NCBI GenBank assembly: GCA_038528235.1
Contig: JBCBEX010000042.1
Coordinates: 1-35,207 of the forward strand
DNA: 35,207 bases
Direction: 5' to 3'
Source of the DNA: JBCBEX01 sp038528235
GTDB taxonomy: Bacteria; Bacteroidota; Rhodothermia; Rhodothermales; Rubricoccaceae
This document shows positions 31,702 through 35,207 of the stretch, piece by piece (positions within the stretch are counted from its first letter, which is position 1; the number at the start of each line of letters is the position of its first letter). Position numbers and translations under genes: made by a program. Below the pieces are notes generated by a model that was not told the DNA's origin, made no database searches, and worked only from the letters and a program-made list of their open reading frames with translations.

Positions 31702-31761
31702 GCGCGCCTGCGCAGCACGACCGCGTATCCAGGCCGGTGGCAGCCGCACGGAAGTCCCCGG

Positions 31762-32139
31762 TCAGTGCTTCTCGGCGCGGTCCTCCAGCGCCGACGGGCT
31801 TGCAGGATGGGTAACCTCGCCAGGCTCCACTCCCGCTGCCGTGACGGGCTGGGGCGGCTTGGGTTCGCCGAACCAACGCGGCGGATCGTGCCCGTGCCCG
31901 CCCCACGGCGCGCAGCGCAGGATACGCCACACGGCGAGGATCGTCCCGCGCACGAAGCCATACTCCCGCAGCGCGATCAGGGCATACTCCGAGCACGTCG
32001 GCGTGTAGCGGCACGACGGAGGCGTGAGCGGCGAGATCGCGACCTGGTAGAACCGCACCACGCCGATCACCGCCAGCCTGGGCAGCCGCCAGAGGGCGAG
32101 CGCGGCACGGTGGATGGGGTGCGTAGGTCGGTTGAGCAT
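31762..32139 (-). CDS. yidD: Membrane protein insertion efficiency factor YidD
   Basis: The 125-residue protein contains the full YidD core: AVIGVVRFYQVAISPLTPPSCRYTPTCSEYALIALREYGFVRG followed by RCAPWGGHGHDPP, with the three conserved cysteines. YidD is a small membrane-associated factor that helps YidC insert proteins into the inner membrane. It normally sits between rnpA and yidC; here it is 90 bp downstream of an MMPL/RND exporter instead. The C-terminus has a 35-residue polar, Pro/Glu-rich extension beyond the typical end. ATG 32139 is the only good start. The gap to the exporter contains short near-repeats (32165-32250). Confidence 0.93.
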   Translation of the reverse strand: MLNRPTHPIHRAALALWRLPRLAVIGVVRFYQVAISPLTPPSCRYTPTCSEYALIALREYGFVRGTILAVWRILRCAPWGGHGHDPPRWFGEPKPPQPVTAAGVEPGEVTHPASPSALEDRAEKH

Positions 32140-32164
32140 CGTCGCTCGCAGGGACGCGCGGTGG

Positions 32165-32250
32165 TGCTGTATGAACGTGTGCGGGTGTGAACGTATGAAC
32201 GTGCGGTCCGCTCCACCACGTCCACACCTTCACACGTCCACACGTTCAGA
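32165..32250. repeat. Degenerate 7-8 bp repeats across the exporter end and yidD leader
   Basis: On the minus strand the sequence runs GAACGTGTG, GACGTGTG, AAGGTGTG, GACGTGGT and, after a break, inverted relatives CACGTTCA, ACGTTCAC and ACACGTTC. The first units encode the exporter's last residues (ERVDV) and its TGA stop; the rest form the leader of yidD. The array is imperfect. Confidence 0.6.
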
Positions 32251-34587
32251 CCGAGCGCCAGCGAGTTTCGGCTTGAAGATGTGCACCAGCGCGGGAAGCA
32301 GGACAAGGTCGGCGAGGACGGCCATGAAGATCGTCAGCGCGACGAGCCCGCCGAGGTAGGCCGTGCTCTGGAAGACGCTCGTCATCAGCGAGCCGAAGCC
32401 GCCCAGCAGCACCATCGAGGTCAGGATGATCGCCTTGCCGGTGCCGAGCATCGTCTCGCGGACGGCGGCTTCGAGCGACTGCCCGAGGCGTAGTTCTTGG
32501 CGCAGGCGCGCGAGGAAGTGGATCGTGTCGTCCACAGCGATGCCGAAGGCGATGGTGAAGATCACCGCCGTGGCGGGCTTCACGTCGATGCCCATCACGC
32601 CCATCACGCCCGCGATCACCACCAGCGGCACGATGTTGGGCACGAGCGAGATGAGCACGAAGCGGACGTTGCGGAAGAGCAGCCCCATCAGGAGCGAGAT
32701 GAACAGGAACGCCAGCCCGATGCTCGTCAGCAGGTCCGTGACGATGCTGTCCGCCATCCGCGCGCCGAGCACGACGGTGCCGGTCTGCGTGATCGTGACG
32801 CGCTCCACGGGCGCGGCCATTCCGGTCGTGTCGGGCGGCGGCGGGTCGAGGTTCGCGCCAGGGAAGAGCGCCGCAAGCGCGGAGTCGAGGTCAGCCTGGA
32901 AGCCTTTCATGTGCGCCGAGCCGATGTCGTCCATCAGGATGGCCACGCGCGCCTCGGCGTAGTCGTAGTCCACGAGCCGCCGCACGGCGTCCTCGTCGGT
33001 GAGTTCGAGGAGGAAGAGGTACTGCGCCGCCAGGTCGCGGCTCTCGGGGATGCGGTAGAACGCCGACGAGTCGGCGTGCATCGCCACGTTGAGCTGCTTC
33101 AGGAGGTCGGCCACGCTCGCGACGCGGCTCACCTCGGGGCGCGTGCGCAGGTAGGCCGCGAGGCTGTCGATCTGCCGCAGTCGCTCGGGCTCCTTGAACG
33201 CGTCGAGGTCGGGCGCTTCGACGAGGATCTCGTAGCCGAACGGCGCGACGATATTGTCCTGCACGAACCGCATGTCCTTGTACGCCTGCGACTGCGGCCC
33301 GAGGTCGTCGTTGATGAACGTGTTGATGCGCAGCTGCGTCGCGCCGAGCGCGCTCACGGCGAGCAGCACCGCGAACGCCGCCACGATGGGCCAGCGGTGG
33401 CGCTGCGTGAACCCGTCGAGGCGCATCAGCAGCGGCCGGAAGCCCGCGCGGCTGAGCCGGTCGATCTGCGCCGGCGTCGGCGGCTTCGTCCAGAGCAGCA
33501 CCGCCGTGATGACGATGAGCGAGATCACGAACGTGAGCAGCACGCCGATGGCCGTGTAGAGCCCGAAGCGCTTCATCGGGATGACGTTGGCCGTGAGCAG
33601 CGTCCCGAAGCCGATGGCCGTCGTGATGCTCGTGAGGAACGTCGCCGCGCCGAGGCGGACCACCATCCGCCGCACCGCCGCGCGCTTGGCGAGGCCGCGT
33701 TCGAGGCTGTGGTAGTACTTCACGAGGAAGTGCATCGAGTCCGCGATGCCGACCACGAGGATGAGCGCGAAGATGGTACTCCCAAGCACGTCGATGCCCG
33801 CGCCCGCCGTCATCATCACGGCGACCGTGGCGAGGATGCCGAGGTAAACGATCGCCATCGGCAGCAGCACCCCCGTCGGCGTGCGGAACATCCACAGCAG
33901 GATGAGCACGTTGATGAGCGACGAGATGACGACGTACTTGATCGTCTCGACCTGCAGCTTGTCGACGTAGTTGTTGCGCAGGAACGGGAAGCCGGTGTAC
34001 CGGAACTCGTAGGCCGGAAAGCCCGCCAGGACCTCGCGGCTCTGGTCGAGGACGACCTTGCGCCCGTCGTAGTTGTTGGCGTCCGTGTCCAGGCGAATGA
34101 GCAGCGTCGCGGCGTCGGCAGTGCGGTTGACGACGTACCCGGCGGCGAGGCTGTCCGCGAGCACGCGCGCCCGATAGGCGGCCAGGCTGTCCGCGCTGCC
34201 GAGGTCGTCGCCGACGAGTTCGCGGATCTCGATGCCGCCCGCCGTCCCGCGCAGCCCCTGCACGTTGGCGACGCTCGTGACCTCCTGCACGCCCGCAATG
34301 GTGTCGAGCGCCGCCGTCATCGCCTCGATGTCGCGCAGCGTGGCTTCGGCGAACGCGTCCTCGACGGCGAAGCCGATCACGATGACCGCGTCGTCCTCCT
34401 CGTACTCCTCGACAAAAGCGCGGTAGAGCTCGATGGAGGCGTCGTCGGCGGGGAGGAAGTTTTCGAGGTTGTAGTCGAAGACGATGCCTGTCCGCAGGAG
34501 GACGCCGCCGCAGGCGAGCAGCGCCACGACGAGCACCGCCACGATGGCGCGGGGGTAGCGGAGGAGGAGGTCGGCGATCCGTTCCAT
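32230..34587 (-). CDS. MMPL/RND-superfamily exporter
   Basis: The 785-residue membrane protein has the classic duplicated RND layout. It has TM1 (about 14-31), a large extracytoplasmic loop, TM2-6 and a cytosolic linker. A second half repeats this with TM7, a large loop and TM8-12. The halves carry LVVGIADSMHFLVKYYHSLERGL and IAFGIAVDDTIHFLARLRQEL, with the Asp residues expected in the proton-relay helices of MMPL proteins. Short-loop sequence FDYNLENFLPADDASIELYRAF is typical of the COG1033 branch. Such proteins export lipids, hopanoids or glycolipid-like compounds; the substrate is unknown. ATG 34587 precedes TM1 directly. The C-terminus ends inside the repeat array shared with the yidD leader. 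Confidence 0.9.
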   Translation of the reverse strand: MERIADLLLRYPRAIVAVLVVALLACGGVLLRTGIVFDYNLENFLPADDASIELYRAFVEEYEEDDAVIVIGFAVEDAFAEATLRDIEAMTAALDTIAGVQEVTSVANVQGLRGTAGGIEIRELVGDDLGSADSLAAYRARVLADSLAAGYVVNRTADAATLLIRLDTDANNYDGRKVVLDQSREVLAGFPAYEFRYTGFPFLRNNYVDKLQVETIKYVVISSLINVLILLWMFRTPTGVLLPMAIVYLGILATVAVMMTAGAGIDVLGSTIFALILVVGIADSMHFLVKYYHSLERGLAKRAAVRRMVVRLGAATFLTSITTAIGFGTLLTANVIPMKRFGLYTAIGVLLTFVISLIVITAVLLWTKPPTPAQIDRLSRAGFRPLLMRLDGFTQRHRWPIVAAFAVLLAVSALGATQLRINTFINDDLGPQSQAYKDMRFVQDNIVAPFGYEILVEAPDLDAFKEPERLRQIDSLAAYLRTRPEVSRVASVADLLKQLNVAMHADSSAFYRIPESRDLAAQYLFLLELTDEDAVRRLVDYDYAEARVAILMDDIGSAHMKGFQADLDSALAALFPGANLDPPPPDTTGMAAPVERVTITQTGTVVLGARMADSIVTDLLTSIGLAFLFISLLMGLLFRNVRFVLISLVPNIVPLVVIAGVMGVMGIDVKPATAVIFTIAFGIAVDDTIHFLARLRQELRLGQSLEAAVRETMLGTGKAIILTSMVLLGGFGSLMTSVFQSTAYLGGLVALTIFMAVLADLVLLPALVHIFKPKLAGARSERVDV

Positions 34588-34772
34588 GCGGAGGAGCCCC
34601 GGTGGAGGGGCGTGGGAGACGTGCAGTGAGGAGGTGCGCCGATCCTACACCCCGCCACCGCCCCGGGACGCCCCCCGCGCGTGGATTATGGAGGAAGAGC
34701 CGCTATGTGTAGGAGTAAGCGACCAGAGGCCCATCTTCCAATCCACGAACGTAGCATTGAGATGACAGTGAT

Positions 34773-34827
34773 CCCCCGCGTACGCGAGGGCGAGCTTCTC
34801 GACTCGCTGCGCTCACTCGGGATGACA
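34773..34827. repeat. Dispersed repeat, copy B of the TGTCATCCTGAGC family
   Basis: The segment aligns with the reverse complement of 28760-28825, sharing a CGAGGG core and ending in GGGATGACA. Its last 27 bp match 28904-28930 at 24 of 27 positions. No second inverted end is seen here, so this copy is a single unit. Confidence 0.7.
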
Positions 34828-34863
34828 GGGATGGGTGCCCGGTTGGGGTCTTCGAGGTACCGT

Positions 34864-34992
34864 GGCTCCCCCCGTCCTGCGTCGTCTCCGTTCTGACGAA
34901 CTCCGCTCCTCGGACTGTCCCCCTCACCGGTGAGGGGGACAGTTTTTGGTGATAGGGGAGCGCAGCGACCGTCGCCAATAACGGGGGGAGCC
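34864..34992. repeat. Palindromic element, copy B, with terminator-like core
   Basis: The outer arms GGCTCCCCCCGT (34864-34875) and ACGGGGGGAGCC (34981-34992) are perfect 12-bp inverted repeats. The core 34914-34943 is a perfect 30-bp palindrome followed by T at 34943-34947, which would act as a terminator for plus-strand reads. Copy A lies at 28613-28701. Confidence 0.85.
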
Positions 34993-35154
34993 GGACCAGC
35001 ACGCTCTCCCACTCTTCGCGGAGTCGTCACGGCGGCGGTGCAACGGGGCGGGCGGTGGCGTGTTGGTAGAGGCTGTCCTCCCGAAAGGGAATCCACACGG
35101 TTGAAACGGCGGCGCAGGGTGCGACGGCGGTTTCGCTCTCCACACTGCATACGC

Positions 35155-35207
35155 ATGACGACCCCAACGACGGATGCCCTCGCGGGCACCCCCACCACGG
35201 ATATGGC
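35155..35207 (+). CDS. Start of a CDS running off the right edge
   Basis: ATG 35155 opens a frame with no stop for 17 codons to the window edge (MTTPTTDALAGTPTTD...). The Thr/Pro-rich leader recalls the flexible N-termini seen in other proteins of this window. There is no visible ribosome binding site, as for the other genes here. The family cannot be told. Confidence 0.4.
   Translation, partial: MTTPTTDALAGTPTTDM

Larger units (their letters stand above)
34588..35154. other. Repeat-rich intergenic region at the right end
   Basis: The exporter promoter (minus) and a new plus-strand gene (35155) bound this 567-bp region. It contains copies of both dispersed elements seen upstream of mutS2: 34773-34827 and 34864-34992. 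A minus-strand frame across 34686-35198 translates the repeats and is not a gene. From about 34993 to 35154 I see nothing distinctive. Confidence 0.7.

Noticed and set aside
32497..34629. 710-residue plus-strand frame opposite the exporter
   Set aside because: It is antisense to a well-supported MMPL gene and is rich in Arg/Glu/Val/His; a codon-bias shadow.
34686..35198. 170-residue minus-strand frame containing VIPSERSESR
   Set aside because: The frame translates the dispersed repeats at 34773-34992; the same words appear upstream of mutS2 without a gene.

Overview
The window looks like a GC-rich chromosome segment from the Rhodothermota/Bacteroidota side of the tree (Salinibacter/Rubricoccus-like). 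This is inferred from three things. A DUF4783 protein (a Bacteroidota-typical family) is present. Genes start without recognisable Shine-Dalgarno sequences. The tRNA-Val promoter matches the Bacteroidota -33 TTG / -7 TAnnTTTG pattern. Most of the window is ordinary chromosomal coding sequence, but the intergenic spaces are rich in short repeats.

Layout. 1-936: right-hand end of what is probably an integrated element, with two small phage-like ORFs, a terminator and a tandem 9-mer, abutting the 3' end of tRNA-Val(GAC) (938-1011, minus). 1436-2711: a short nitroreductase-like protein and endonuclease V (plus). 2761-3684: a secreted/anchored unknown protein (minus). 4064-7206: an FG-GAP/DUF900 alpha/beta-hydrolase protein overlapping a UGT-type glycosyltransferase (plus). 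7182-9266: secreted prolyl oligopeptidase (minus). 9461-9832: a lone roadblock/LC7 protein (minus). 9833-10239: an AT-rich island. 10240-11430: an ArsA-family ATPase (minus) with a 7 x 8-bp tandem array at its start. 11634-13870: a GH113-like glycosidase overlapping a GT2 glycosyltransferase (plus). 13895-17717: a minus-strand run of SAM hydrolase (DUF62), a membrane protein with an anti-sigma-like outer domain, a lipoprotein, and a short FlaA1/CapD-type nucleotide-sugar dehydratase/epimerase. 17932-18992: GbsR/MarR-type regulator and YraN (plus). 19006-19554: inorganic pyrophosphatase (minus). 19798-20808: AcuI/YhdH-type oxidoreductase (plus). 20798-25213: a 1471-residue NtrY-like sensor kinase (minus). 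25357-25839: DUF4783 protein (minus). 26068-28581: MutS2 (minus). 29029-30027: sugar-nucleotide pyrophosphorylase (minus). 30358-31056: OmpA-type lipoprotein with a strong terminator (plus). 31294-31701: a SpoIIAA/STAS-like small protein (plus). 31762-34587: an MMPL/RND exporter and YidD (minus). A new plus-strand gene begins at 35155.

Genes that may work together: the GT2, the CapD-like enzyme, the sugar-nucleotide pyrophosphorylase, the UGT and the GH113 enzyme point to surface polysaccharide or glycolipid metabolism scattered over the window. The RND exporter, YidD, OmpA lipoprotein and sensor kinase are envelope functions.

I did not find a clearly new multi-gene system. The most unusual signals are non-coding. 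Short-period tandem repeats (7-8 bp words) lie directly at or before the start codons of four minus-strand genes. Two loci (28.6-28.9 kb and 34.8-35.0 kb) each carry the same two families of dispersed palindromic elements side by side.
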